From Bradyrhizobium sp. LHD-71 (lineage in GTDB: Bacteria; Pseudomonadota; Alphaproteobacteria; Rhizobiales; Xanthobacteraceae): a stretch of 64,000 nucleotides of DNA. This document shows positions 16,083 through 24,036 of this stretch, one piece after another (positions within the stretch are counted from its first letter, which is position 1; each line of letters begins with the position of its first letter). A model generated the notes under the pieces. The model worked only from the letters and a program-made list of their open reading frames with translations, was not told the origin of the DNA and did not search any database. The position numbers and the translations under genes are program-made. The stretch spans positions 60,715 to 124,714 of the forward strand of contig NZ_JAVIFX010000024.1 of the NCBI RefSeq assembly GCF_031157255.1. The letters are read 5' to 3'.

Positions 16083-17084
16083 ATGCGTATCATGAAGTGG
16101 TTTTTTGCTCTTGCCGTTTCGGCAAGTTTGTCGATGCCGGCTGCCGCTGCCGACAAGGAGACGATCAAGCTCGGCTATGCCAAATGTGCGCATTGCACGC
16201 CGCTGACCCTGACGCCAGGATATGCCAAGGACATCAACCTCGACGTCGTCGGCTTCACCACCGGCAATGACGTTCTGACCGCGCTTGTGTCGAAAAGCAT
16301 CGACGTCGCACAGGTGACCTACCTGCACTATGCCACGGCGCTCGACAAAGGCTTCGACATCGTTGCGATCTCCGGCCAGGTCAATGGCGGCTCTCAGATC
16401 ATCGCCACCAACGACTTTCCGGTGAAGGCGAACGACTGGGATGGCCTGAAGAAGCTGATCGCCGAAAGGAAGGCGGCCGGGAAGCCGCTGAAGGTCGCCG
16501 CATCGCGCGGCAATGCGCAGGACATTCACATGCGCGGCGCCTTCACCAAGCAGGGCATCAACTTCGCCAAGGATGTCGAGTTCGTCAATATTCCAAATCC
16601 CTCTGATCATGCCCAGGCGCTTCGCCGTGGCGACGTCGACCTGATCTGTTCGGTCGAACCGTTCGCAACGCAGATTCAGCAGGTCGGCGCCGGCAAGCTC
16701 TTCACCCTGCCCTATGACCAGCCGGCCGGAAAGCTGACCAACCTGATCGTCACACGCTCCGACGTCATCGCGGCGCGGAAGCCCGCGCTGGTCTCGACGG
16801 TGGCTTCGATCGTGAAGGTCAACGACTATGTGGCCGCAAACCAGGATGCATGGGTCGCCGTCATCAACAAGGTCACCGGACTGGACAAGGCGATCGCCGA
16901 GGGCGCCATCAAGAATCTCGAGCCCGACCACAAGATGCATCGCGAAAAAGCGGTAGCGATCGCGAAGATGATGAGAGAGATCAACTACATCAACCGCGAC
17001 GTGTCGGCAGACGTGGCAAAGTTCATGGACTACAGCCTGCTTGAGGCCGCGACCGGAAAATCCAGGTCCGAACTGGGCAACTGA
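16083..17084 (+). CDS. ABC transporter substrate-binding protein (NitT/TauT family) with CxxC motif
   Basis: A 333-residue periplasmic binding protein with a Sec signal (MRIMKWFFALAVSASL...PAAAADKE). The mature chain starts with TIKLGYAKCAHCTPLTL, so a CxxC pair lies in the first beta strand/loop that normally contacts ligand. Other NMT1/SsuA features follow: ALVSKSIDVAQVTYLHYATAL and RGDVDLICSVEPFATQI. It sits 49 nt after the GntR gene and supplies the missing component for the permease and ATPase on the opposite arm. The cargo is presumably the substrate of the hydantoinase route. The ATG at 16083 is chosen for the signal peptide. Confidence 0.9.
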   Translation: MRIMKWFFALAVSASLSMPAAAADKETIKLGYAKCAHCTPLTLTPGYAKDINLDVVGFTTGNDVLTALVSKSIDVAQVTYLHYATALDKGFDIVAISGQVNGGSQIIATNDFPVKANDWDGLKKLIAERKAAGKPLKVAASRGNAQDIHMRGAFTKQGINFAKDVEFVNIPNPSDHAQALRRGDVDLICSVEPFATQIQQVGAGKLFTLPYDQPAGKLTNLIVTRSDVIAARKPALVSTVASIVKVNDYVAANQDAWVAVINKVTGLDKAIAEGAIKNLEPDHKMHREKAVAIAKMMREINYINRDVSADVAKFMDYSLLEAATGKSRSELGN

Positions 17085-17098
17085 AGGCGCTGTCGCAA

Positions 17099-18091
17099 TT
17101 GGCCACCCTTGTAACAGGCGCGTCGGGCTTCGTCGGCGCCGCCTTGTGTGAAGAGCTGGTGACCCGCGGCGAGCGGGTCATCGGCCTTGACCGGACTCCG
17201 CCGGCGGCGGAGTTCCTGACCGCTATTGCCGGCGCACCCGGCAACTTTTCGTTTATCGCACTCGATCTGAAAGACCACGGCGCGCTCGCGCGCGTGTTCG
17301 CCGATCATCCGGTCGATCGCGTGGTGATCGGCGCCGCGATCACCGCCGACCAGGCACGCGAGCGTATCGATCCCTCCGGGATCATCGCCGTGAACATCGG
17401 CAGCGTCGTAGAGACAATCCGCTGCGCGGCCGGCGCGCGGGTTTCGCGTGTCGTCTATCTCAGCTCCGGCGCAGCGTATGGCGCGAGCGCGCGCGAGGTT
17501 TCCGTATTGACCGAGACCTCACCGCTCAAGCCGACGTCTCTTTACGGAATCACCAAGCAGGCGGGCGAAGCCTGCGCGCTGCGGCTGGGCGAGACCTTCG
17601 GCATGGAAGTTGTCGTCGGCCGTCTCGGCACCTGTTACGGTCGCTTCGAGCGCGCAACCGGCGTCCGCGATACGCTCAGCGCGCCTTTCCAGGTGATCAG
17701 GCTCGCGTGCGAGGGCGTGCCGGCGAGCTTACCGCGGCCGGCACCGCGTGACTGGCTCTACGCGCGCGACGCTGCGGCAGCGATTGCCGCCGTTCTCTAC
17801 GCACCCCAACTTCCGCATCGCGTCTACAACCTCGCAGCAGACTTCCGCTGGTCGCTGGCCGATCTGTGCGCGCGTCTGGAAACCGTGGTGCCCGGTTGGC
17901 GATGGATGATCAGCACGGACTCGAACGTCAATCTCTATGAGGATTTCGACCGTGCGCCGATGGGCATCGATCGCCTGATGGCCGACACGTCATTTCGCCC
18001 GCAGTACGATCTCGCCAAGGCTTTCGCCGAGATTGTCGCCGACCACGCCCCACTGGCCCGCTTCGCACCCAAGGACACGGCTTTGCCATGA
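17099..18091 (+). CDS. NAD-dependent epimerase/dehydratase family protein
   Basis: A 330-residue extended SDR. The Rossmann motif is LVTGASGFVGAAL at the N-terminus, and the catalytic region shows VVYLSSGAAYG (Ser) and the YGITKQAGE YxxxK motif. The C-terminal substrate domain is complete. The only plausible start is the TTG at 17099, with a weak GAAGG 11 nt upstream; no ATG is available before the Rossmann fold. It overlaps the following SDR gene by 4 nt (ATGA) and follows the binding-protein gene by 14 nt, so it is in the plus-strand operon. The reaction on the imported compound is unknown; a hydroxy-intermediate dehydrogenase is possible. Confidence 0.85.
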   Translation: MATLVTGASGFVGAALCEELVTRGERVIGLDRTPPAAEFLTAIAGAPGNFSFIALDLKDHGALARVFADHPVDRVVIGAAITADQARERIDPSGIIAVNIGSVVETIRCAAGARVSRVVYLSSGAAYGASAREVSVLTETSPLKPTSLYGITKQAGEACALRLGETFGMEVVVGRLGTCYGRFERATGVRDTLSAPFQVIRLACEGVPASLPRPAPRDWLYARDAAAAIAAVLYAPQLPHRVYNLAADFRWSLADLCARLETVVPGWRWMISTDSNVNLYEDFDRAPMGIDRLMADTSFRPQYDLAKAFAEIVADHAPLARFAPKDTALP

Positions 18092-18894
18092 GTGACTCCA
18101 CCTCAGGACCCGAGCATGTCGATCGCCGGCTCGACACGCAGGTATGCATCGTCACGGGAGCCGCTTCGGGAATCGGCCGGGCGATTGCGCGACGCTTCGC
18201 CCGACATGGCGCGACGGTCGTCATCGCGGATGTTTCGCAGACCGTGCTGGAGGGTGGTGAACCGACCGTCGACGTCATCGCCACCGAAGGCGGCATAGCT
18301 TACTATGTTGAGACCGACGTGTCGGACGATGCCGCAGTCATGGAGCTCGTCGCATTCACTGCGCGCAAATTCGGTCGCCTCGACGTGATGGTCAACAACG
18401 CCTGTATCCGCCATGCACAACGCCTGACCGATCTGACGCAGGATCAATGGGAGCGCGTTCTGGCGGTCAACCTGACCGGCGTATTCCTTTGCTGCAAGGC
18501 CGCGGTCCGCCAGATGACCCGTCAGGAACCACGCGACGAAGTGCGGGGACGCCTGATCAACATGTCATCGCAACACGGCATGATCGCCGCGCCCGACGAC
18601 CTGGCCTATGGCGTCAGCAAGGCGGGTGTGGACTACATGACGCGACAGATCGCCGGCGATTATGCCAAGCTCGGCATCGTCTGCAACGCGATTGCTCCGG
18701 GCAAGATTGTCACCGGGCAGGGCGGCCGTCTGCTTGACGAAACCGTGCTCGATCGTGCGCGCCGCCGCACACCGTGGCCGCGCTTCGGCCGCCCCGACGA
18801 CGTCGCCGGCGCGGCACTCTTCCTTGCCAGCGCGGATGCCTCTTTCATCACCGGCGCAACTCTGATGGTCGATGGCGGCTGGATGGCTGCGTGA
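18088..18894 (+). CDS. SDR family oxidoreductase
   Basis: A 268-residue classical short-chain dehydrogenase. The cofactor motif is VTGAASGIGRAI, the structural motif is MVNNACIR in place of NNAG, and the active site has INMSSQHG and the YGVSKAG YxxxK. The C-terminus, FITGATLMVDGGWMAA, is canonical. An insertion near residue 135 (RQEPRDEVRG) is slightly unusual. It is the last gene of the plus-strand operon, translationally coupled to the epimerase gene and followed by a strong terminator. It probably oxidises or reduces an intermediate of the cluster pathway. The substrate is not known. Confidence 0.92.
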   Translation: MSDSTSGPEHVDRRLDTQVCIVTGAASGIGRAIARRFARHGATVVIADVSQTVLEGGEPTVDVIATEGGIAYYVETDVSDDAAVMELVAFTARKFGRLDVMVNNACIRHAQRLTDLTQDQWERVLAVNLTGVFLCCKAAVRQMTRQEPRDEVRGRLINMSSQHGMIAAPDDLAYGVSKAGVDYMTRQIAGDYAKLGIVCNAIAPGKIVTGQGGRLLDETVLDRARRRTPWPRFGRPDDVAGAALFLASADASFITGATLMVDGGWMAA

Positions 18895-18935
18895 ACGCTT
18901 CTGGTCGTGAAAGGCAGCTCGCAATCCCAGAAAGT

Positions 18936-18961
18936 AAAAGCCCGGCGTCAGCCGGGCTTTT
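18936..18961. terminator. bidirectional Rho-independent terminator
   Basis: The perfect 11-bp stem AAAAGCCCGGC/GCCGGGCTTTT with a GTCA loop lies between convergent genes. The A- and T-rich ends allow termination on both strands, closing the rightward catabolic operon and the leftward His-rich gene. Confidence 0.9.
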
Positions 18962-18965
18962 AGAC

Positions 18966-19268
18966 TTACGGGCAGAACCAGATCGGCCCCGCCATGATGC
19001 AGCCGCGTGTCCGCCAATCGCGCGGGCGGGCGTGATGGCGGTGCCATCCCGGAGGTGCGCTGCGATAGCGCCGGCCGGGCACGAAACCATGATGATGGTG
19101 GCGGGGCCGATGGATATCGCGACGATGGTGGTGGTGACGGTGCTGCACCTGGATGACGTCCGATTCGACTGACACAGTTGCCTGGCCGGGCAATGACGCC
19201 GGCATCGCAGAGGCAGCAGTGACGCCGGCAATCGCAATGGCGAGAGCCGCGAGGATCGATTTATACAT
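18966..19268 (-). CDS. small exported histidine-rich protein
   Basis: A 100-residue protein with a clear signal peptide (MYKSILAALAIAIAGVTAASA, cleavage expected near ASAMP) and a mature part dominated by His and Arg: HRHHHHRRDIHRPRHHHH, then HRHHARPRDW. The C-terminus contains CIMAGPIWFCP with two cysteines. It probably sits in the periplasm and could bind Zn, Cu or Ni. Its function is not recognised. The ATG at 19266-19268 is preferred; a GTG four codons upstream lacks ribosome-binding spacing. The gene stands alone, convergent with the SDR across a terminator. Confidence 0.8.
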   Translation of the reverse strand: MYKSILAALAIAIAGVTAASAMPASLPGQATVSVESDVIQVQHRHHHHRRDIHRPRHHHHGFVPGRRYRSAPPGWHRHHARPRDWRTRGCIMAGPIWFCP

Positions 19269-19313
19269 TTTCTTGAGCACGTCCTTTATTGAGCCTTCGA
19301 TTCGAATGGCGCG

Positions 19314-20210
19314 TCAACTATGCGGCATCAATGTGTCGTTTGCGAGTCGCGCTGAAAGGCTCCGTTCCAGGAAATCCATAACCCGCGAGGTCTGGTCCGG
19401 CAGGAAATGATAGCCTTCTTCGATGAAGCGTATCTCGGCGTGCGGGGCGGCACGCTGCAACCGTTGCTTGGTGTCCCTCGAGTCGAGGAGAACATCTCGC
19501 CCGCCGATGATCGTCAGAATCGGCATGGTGAGTCTGCTGAGTTCGGCATCCGTCAGCCTGGGAATGCTGACAATCCGCGGCTTGATCGCTCGATCTATGC
19601 TGTCCATGAGGTCTGCGAATGGCTGGATATGTTCCGGCAGCACTGTTGGCGCCGGACCGAACACCAGTTCGCGCGTCTTGCGCCGGCCCCAAGGGCCAAG
19701 CAGAAGAAGCGGGAGCGCTTTGAGCAGGAAGTTCTTCTGCCGCCCAATGCCGGCCGGACAGATCAACACCAGCGCGTCAACGGCTGCCGGCCTTCTCTTG
19801 GCGTAATCGAGCGCCAGCCATCCCCCGAGCGACGCGCCGATGAAGGCAGCACGCGACAACCCCAATCCCTTGAAGACATCGTCGAGCCACCGGGCATGCG
19901 CATCGCTGGCAAGCTCGGGTCTAACGGGAGCGCTCAAGCCTGCCTCGCCGATCATGTCGACGGCGAACAGCCTGAACTTCGTCGACCATGACGCAACATC
20001 GCACATCCAGGAGGCCGCGTTGGCCTGGGAGCCGTGGAGCAGCAGGACCGGCGGCGCGCGCTCTGGTCCGCAGGCCAACACGAATGTCGAACCGTGGCTT
20101 GTCGACACCTGCAATTCGGTTTTCTCAACCGGCCATCGATCGAGGACGTCCCTGTAGCGGGCCTGAACAACCACAGCCGCGTCGGCACGCCTGTACACGA
20201 CGCGGCTCAT
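19314..20210 (-). CDS. alpha/beta hydrolase
   Basis: A 298-residue alpha/beta-fold hydrolase. The oxyanion motif is VLLLHGSQANAASW, the nucleophile elbow is GASLGGW (Ser), an acid lies in the IIGGRDVLLDS region and the catalytic His is in IEEGYHFLPD. Length and motif order match carboxylesterase or haloperoxidase-type members, and no signal peptide is seen. Its start overlaps the stop of the upstream HTH gene by 4 nt, so the two are an operon and the regulator may respond to the hydrolase substrate or product. The substrate is unknown. Confidence 0.9.
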   Translation of the reverse strand: MSRVVYRRADAAVVVQARYRDVLDRWPVEKTELQVSTSHGSTFVLACGPERAPPVLLLHGSQANAASWMCDVASWSTKFRLFAVDMIGEAGLSAPVRPELASDAHARWLDDVFKGLGLSRAAFIGASLGGWLALDYAKRRPAAVDALVLICPAGIGRQKNFLLKALPLLLLGPWGRRKTRELVFGPAPTVLPEHIQPFADLMDSIDRAIKPRIVSIPRLTDAELSRLTMPILTIIGGRDVLLDSRDTKQRLQRAAPHAEIRFIEEGYHFLPDQTSRVMDFLERSLSARLANDTLMPHS

Positions 20211-20629
20211 GATCGCTGTCTCAGTTGCAGTTGCAGCATCTCCAGCAGCTTGCTCACGTCCGACGGACTACCGATCGCCACCACCTTCATGCTTTTGGCA
20301 AGTGGGTCGAAGGCCGTTTCAAGGTGCAGCGGCGGCGTCTCGGCATTGCCGGCCAACGCTGCAGAATGGAGGAACGTCGCCATCCGCTGCGCTCGATCCA
20401 CGGAGATGTCGGGGACGTCGACGATGCACGTCGTCCGCACGCCGGCCACCGTTTCGGATCTGCCGCCGGCGATGCCGGCGAAGGCGTCGAGCCTGGCGCG
20501 AGGGATACGATAGGACTTTCCGACCCGCGTGGCCGGCAGACGTCCGTCATGGATGTAACGAAGCACGGTCTTGGGATGCAGGTTCAGCTGTTCTGCGGCC
20601 TGCTCGACGGTGAGAAGATGGTCGGACAC
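20207..20629 (-). CDS. helix-turn-helix (excisionase/MerR-like) DNA-binding protein
   Basis: A 140-residue protein. The N-terminus is an excisionase-type winged HTH: LTVEQAAEQLNLHPKTVLRYI, then DGRLPATRVGKSYRIPR. The remaining 85 residues form a separate domain with no motif I recognise (around VRTTCIVDVPDISVDRAQRM), possibly for ligand binding or dimerisation. No phage gene is nearby, so a role as a local transcription factor of the downstream hydrolase is more likely than excision. The two genes overlap by 4 nt. Confidence 0.82.
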   Translation of the reverse strand: MSDHLLTVEQAAEQLNLHPKTVLRYIHDGRLPATRVGKSYRIPRARLDAFAGIAGGRSETVAGVRTTCIVDVPDISVDRAQRMATFLHSAALAGNAETPPLHLETAFDPLAKSMKVVAIGSPSDVSKLLEMLQLQLRQRS

Positions 20630-20711
20630 TTCTCGTACTCCATATTATTCCTTAGGTGCCTATAAGGAGCAATAGGGATTATTCAGTCAGAACTGGAAGG
20701 AGAGACCGATC

Positions 20712-21068
20712 ATGTCAGGGGATGCGGCGGCCGAGATGAAGACGCGGCTGCGGGCCGATTTGCGCGTGGCAATGAAGCACCGGCGGCCCCTTGAGGCGAA
20801 GGTGATTCGGGCGCTTGTGGCGGCGATCGACAATGCCGAAGCGCCGCCGATCCATACGGCGCAGACGACGTGGACCCCTCATGACTTCGATAGCCGAGCG
20901 GCGGAAGTCGAGCGGCTTCTTTTGAGCTGGTCGGACGTGCGAAATGTCATCCTCGCAGACATCCAGGAGCGCGAACGCGCGGCCGCCGAGTTGGAGCGGC
21001 TGAACGAGATGGATCGTGCGGAAGCTTTGCGCGCTGAAGCTCTGGTGGCGGCCCGTTATCTACAGTGA
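20712..21068 (+). CDS. GatB/YqeY-like protein
   Basis: A 118-residue protein. The MKTRLRADLRVAMKHRRPLEAKVIRALVAAIDNAE region, written here in part as MKTRLRADLRVAMKHR and VIRALVAAIDNAE, resembles the helical start of GatB/YqeY proteins. It is shorter than the usual 150 residues, and its middle (TTWTPHDFDSRAAEVERLL) diverges. YqeY proteins are related to the tRNA-binding tail of amidotransferase GatB, but their function is poorly defined. It is divergent from the HTH-hydrolase pair, and its 3' end overlaps a convergent hydrolase gene by 9 nt. Confidence 0.65.
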   Translation: MSGDAAAEMKTRLRADLRVAMKHRRPLEAKVIRALVAAIDNAEAPPIHTAQTTWTPHDFDSRAAEVERLLLSWSDVRNVILADIQERERAAAELERLNEMDRAEALRAEALVAARYLQ

Positions 21069-21791
21069 ACTCGCGGCCGTCACGAACGCGGCGCGCTCCT
21101 GCCCGTATCGGACCGGTTGCTCGAAAAAGGGACTGTGTCCGCTCTCCTCAAAAAGCGAGAGCCGGCTGTTCGCGTGGACCGCGTTGATCCGTTCGGACAT
21201 CACCAAGCGGACAAGGCGATCATGAACACCGTGGGTCAGCAGGATTGGCCCCGCATAGTCCTTGAAGACGGGTTCGAGATCGGACGTTACCGTCTTGACG
21301 AAACCCTCATTCACGGCGCGTGCCGTCATGCCATTGACGACCAGCATGCGCTGCATTTCCAACGCCGTCGGTGGCCGATGAAAGCAAGCGGCGAGGAAGT
21401 CCGCCGTGGCCGCAGTCCGCTCGGCAAGATCTCGAGAGGTGGCGGTCCGGGTGAACGTGCCCGCCTCTTCGGTCAGAAGATCTGGCGACAGCCTGGTCAC
21501 GGCATCGACCAGATTGATGCCGGCAATGTTCGAACCGCCGTATTTTCGGAGATAGGCGCCTGCCACGAAACCGCCGAGCGACCAGCCCACCAGCACCGGC
21601 CGGCGGAGCTTCGCGCCAGCGATCACAGCCGCGACGTCGTCCGCCCATCGATCCGCATCGGCATAAGCCTCAGGTGAAGTCGGCTTGTCGGAGTCCCCGT
21701 GGCCGCGCAGATCGAATCCGACCATGCGGAAGCCTGCCAGTGCGGGGTCGGCAAACTGCTTCTCCCACCTGGCTGCCGTCATGCAAGGCAT
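21060..21791 (-). CDS. alpha/beta hydrolase with atypical or truncated N-terminus
   Basis: A 243-residue remainder of an alpha/beta hydrolase. FDLRGHGDSDKP, the nucleophile elbow LVGWSLGGF and the C-terminal LTHGVHDRLV and EESGHSPFFEQP (catalytic His) are intact. The region that should carry the N-terminal strands and the oxyanion HG motif reads EMPCMTAARWEKQF, with no HG, and the frame upstream (codons before 21791) shows no recognisable homologous sequence or good start. Either the 5' end has been lost by mutation or an unusual start is used. I treat it as possibly non-functional. The catalytic Ser and His are retained. Confidence 0.65.
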   Translation of the reverse strand: MPCMTAARWEKQFADPALAGFRMVGFDLRGHGDSDKPTSPEAYADADRWADDVAAVIAGAKLRRPVLVGWSLGGFVAGAYLRKYGGSNIAGINLVDAVTRLSPDLLTEEAGTFTRTATSRDLAERTAATADFLAACFHRPPTALEMQRMLVVNGMTARAVNEGFVKTVTSDLEPVFKDYAGPILLTHGVHDRLVRLVMSERINAVHANSRLSLFEESGHSPFFEQPVRYGQERAAFVTAASSL

Positions 21792-21917
21792 TTCGATCCA
21801 GGCGCGCGACGGGGCGAGACCAGCGCAATTGCAGGAGATCGTTGACGACGTCGTTGCAGGCGTGGCCGCGCGGTTTCGCAGGGATCGGCGAAGACAGTAA
21901 CGGCGCTCCGGTTCAGG

Positions 21918-22556
21918 TCACCGCTTGCGGGCCACGATGTAAGGACGGTTGTCGTTGCCCTTCGTTGCGTGGCTTTCCGTGGCGATGATGTCGAAACCTG
22001 CGGCAGATATAAGCTGGCTCAGCTGCGCCGCCCGGAAGACGCCCGCATAAGGTGCGATGCCGATTGCGCGCATCGCCGGCAGCAAGGCCAGGCGGATGAG
22101 CGGGTTCATGTCGCCGACGCAGGGCGTCTTGGAGATGAACACGCCCTCGGCTGCAAGCAGGGCATGGATGCGTCGCAGCGTGGCCGGCAGGTCGCGAACC
22201 AGGTGGAGATAGTTGAACCCCAGAACAGCGTTGAATGCTTTTGCGTCAGGCGGCAGCGTCTCTGCGGTCGCGGTGCGAAAGACAAGTGCCGGGGTCGGCT
22301 CGGCGGCAAGCTTCTCGTTGGCGATCGCGATCATTCCGGCGGAAACATCCGTCGCGAGATAGTCCTGCACATGGCCGGCGAGCCGCAGCGCCGTCGTTCC
22401 TGTGCCGCAGCCCAGCTCGAGCACCTTGTCGCTGCGCGCCAACAGCGTGCGGGTCCTGTCCAGCGTCCGCTCATAGCCGACCTGATCGGCGATCGGACCC
22501 CTGGCATACTTTCGTGAAGTCCGGTCCCAGAAACGGGCGTCGCTGGCTGCGTTCAT
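21918..22556 (-). CDS. class I SAM-dependent methyltransferase
   Basis: A 212-residue methyltransferase starting at MNAASDARFWDR (ATG at 22554-22556, with GAGGAGC upstream). Motif I is VLELGCGTGTTALRLA, motif post-I is YLATDVSAGMIAIA, and FNAVLGFNYLHLV and FISKTPCVGDMNP follow. The frame upstream of 22556 is open but not coding-like. Members of this family methylate small molecules and the acceptor is unknown. It shares a strand with the flanking hydrolase gene but with gaps of more than 100 nt. Confidence 0.88.
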   Translation of the reverse strand: MNAASDARFWDRTSRKYARGPIADQVGYERTLDRTRTLLARSDKVLELGCGTGTTALRLAGHVQDYLATDVSAGMIAIANEKLAAEPTPALVFRTATAETLPPDAKAFNAVLGFNYLHLVRDLPATLRRIHALLAAEGVFISKTPCVGDMNPLIRLALLPAMRAIGIAPYAGVFRAAQLSQLISAAGFDIIATESHATKGNDNRPYIVARKR

Positions 22557-22744
22557 GATTGCTCCTCGCAAGCATCCATAGCGCAGAAATGTCGCGGTTT
22601 GAAAACGACGTCGGTCGCGCACGATGCCGCCCGGCGCGGTGAGCCACGCACACCGAGCCCCGAGGAGTGGACGACGAACAACTTCATTGCCCCGTAGCGA
22701 GACACTGCGTCGCGAGCGCGTTCGCGGCGGGAGGCGCGCAGCGC

Positions 22745-23302
22745 TTACGCGTCTGCCTTTCGATGGGCGGTGATGAAAAGCCAGAATGCCGAAAGCAGGA
22801 AGTAGAACGCGCCGAACGCCGCATAGGGGGCGATGTCCAGGATCGTCGGCGCAACCGCGCCAAAGGAGCGGCTGATCATGAAGCCGCCAGCGAGGGCCGA
22901 CTGGGCCCCACTCAGGATCATTGCCCATTGCGCGCTATAGTGACGCCAGCGCCTGCCCCCCGTGTACAATTGCAGCAGACCCGAGAGGATCGCCCAAACG
23001 CCAAACACGGCCAGAACGGCATAGGTGCTGGTGATGACCGCCACAATCACTGCGAACGCCGTGATCGTGCTGACCGCGACATTCAATGCTTGGGACGGGT
23101 TGGCTCTGAGGCCGCCGTTTATCCGGGCGTCGACCAGATTAGCGAGAGCGTCCCATGCCGGATACATCACGAGCAGAACAGCGACAGGGCCAGATTGCCC
23201 GTTGAGGAGAATGGCGGCGGCAATCCAGGCGATCGAGAAAACGGCGCGCACGAAATAATAGGATCGCAACCAGCCCGATTGGGCCCAAGGTCGGCTTTGC
23301 AT
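22745..23302 (-). CDS. DUF308/HdeD-like multi-pass membrane protein
   Basis: A 185-residue membrane protein with about six hydrophobic segments, including YFVRAVFSIAWIAAAILL, VAVSTITAFAVIVAVITS, YAVLAVFGVWAILSGLLQLY and FGAFYFLLSAFWLFI. The pairwise-repeated helices resemble DUF308/HdeD-type proteins, which are linked to acid or stress resistance, but no residue proves function. It is divergent from a TetR regulator, with two CTACC-type palindromes in the shared promoter region, so it is the probable regulated target. Confidence 0.78.
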   Translation of the reverse strand: MQSRPWAQSGWLRSYYFVRAVFSIAWIAAAILLNGQSGPVAVLLVMYPAWDALANLVDARINGGLRANPSQALNVAVSTITAFAVIVAVITSTYAVLAVFGVWAILSGLLQLYTGGRRWRHYSAQWAMILSGAQSALAGGFMISRSFGAVAPTILDIAPYAAFGAFYFLLSAFWLFITAHRKADA

Positions 23303-23320
23303 GAGGGTGACTCCTTTTGT

Positions 23321-23338
23321 CTACCGACTAGTAGGTAG
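23321..23338. promoter_or_regulatory. TetR-type operator 1 (CTACC...GGTAG palindrome)
   Basis: CTACCGACTAGTAGGTAG is a near-perfect palindrome centred on ACTAGT. It lies about 19 nt upstream of the membrane-protein start codon, in the divergent region shared with the tetR-like gene. The half-site CTACC/GGTAG matches the second box near the regulator gene. Confidence 0.7.
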
Positions 23339-23415
23339 AGACCATTCGCAAGTCAACCTGACGCGTGAGCACTCTGTTGTGAGGACCGGGCACTTGAGGA
23401 AAGCTTGACGATTTG

Positions 23416-23434
23416 CCTACCGGTAGGTAGGTAG
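23416..23434. promoter_or_regulatory. TetR-type operator 2 with iterated GTAG half-sites
   Basis: CCTACCGGTAGG (23416-23427) is a perfect palindrome followed by GTAGGTAG, so half-sites are iterated. It sits 8 nt upstream of the tetR-like start codon, where binding would block translation initiation or transcription of the regulator, consistent with autorepression. Confidence 0.72.
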
Positions 23435-23442
23435 ATAGCGAC

Positions 23443-24036
23443 ATGAAATCAATGACTTCGACGTCGGACAAGATCCTCGACATCGCGCAGTCTCTCCTCG
23501 TCAGGGGAGGCTACAACGGGTTCAGCTATGCTGACATCTCCGCTGCGATCGGCATCAGGAAGGCGAGCATCCACCATCACTTCCCGACCAAGGCCGAGCT
23601 GGTGTCGGTGCTGGTGGACCGCTACAGGCGGCAGGCGGAGGCGGGCTTAACGTCCCTTCAAGAACAGTCCTCAAGCCCTGCCGAGCAATTGCAGTCCTAT
23701 CTGAACTTCTGGCAGACGTGCATTCGAGATGCGTCGCTGCCCTTCTGCGTCTGCGCGATGCTCGCCACCGAGATGCAGATGCTGCCGGAAGAGGTCGCAT
23801 CACGCGTCCGCGCCCATTTCCGTCATCTCGCGGGATGGCTCACCGCGGTGCTCCGGGCTGGCGTAGAGCAGGACGTGTTCCGCCTGGACAAGCGACCGGA
23901 AGAAGAGGCCCAGGCGCTGATGGCATCGGTTCATGGGGCAATGCTCTCGGCGCGGGCTTTCAGCGACCCCGGACTGTTCGGCGCAATCGTCAGCTCCCAC
24001 GTCGCCAAGCTGCTGCCAGACGGTCGGCCGAAGTGA
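23443..24036 (+). CDS. TetR family transcriptional regulator
   Basis: A 197-residue TetR protein. The DNA-binding domain reads DKILDIAQSLLVRGGYNGFSY, ADISAAIGIRKASIHHHFPTK and AELVSVLVDRY. The C-terminal ligand domain contains cysteines in SLPFCVCAMLATEMQML, a feature known in electrophile- or thiol-responsive AcrR/YxaF-like members. It probably represses the divergent membrane-protein gene and itself through the CTACC palindromes. The start at 23443 follows the palindrome closely. Confidence 0.93.
   Translation: MKSMTSTSDKILDIAQSLLVRGGYNGFSYADISAAIGIRKASIHHHFPTKAELVSVLVDRYRRQAEAGLTSLQEQSSSPAEQLQSYLNFWQTCIRDASLPFCVCAMLATEMQMLPEEVASRVRAHFRHLAGWLTAVLRAGVEQDVFRLDKRPEEEAQALMASVHGAMLSARAFSDPGLFGAIVSSHVAKLLPDGRPK

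Noticed and set aside
22667..23338. Plus-strand frame of about 223 codons
   Set aside because: Antisense to the DUF308-like membrane protein, whose hydrophobic segments are convincing.
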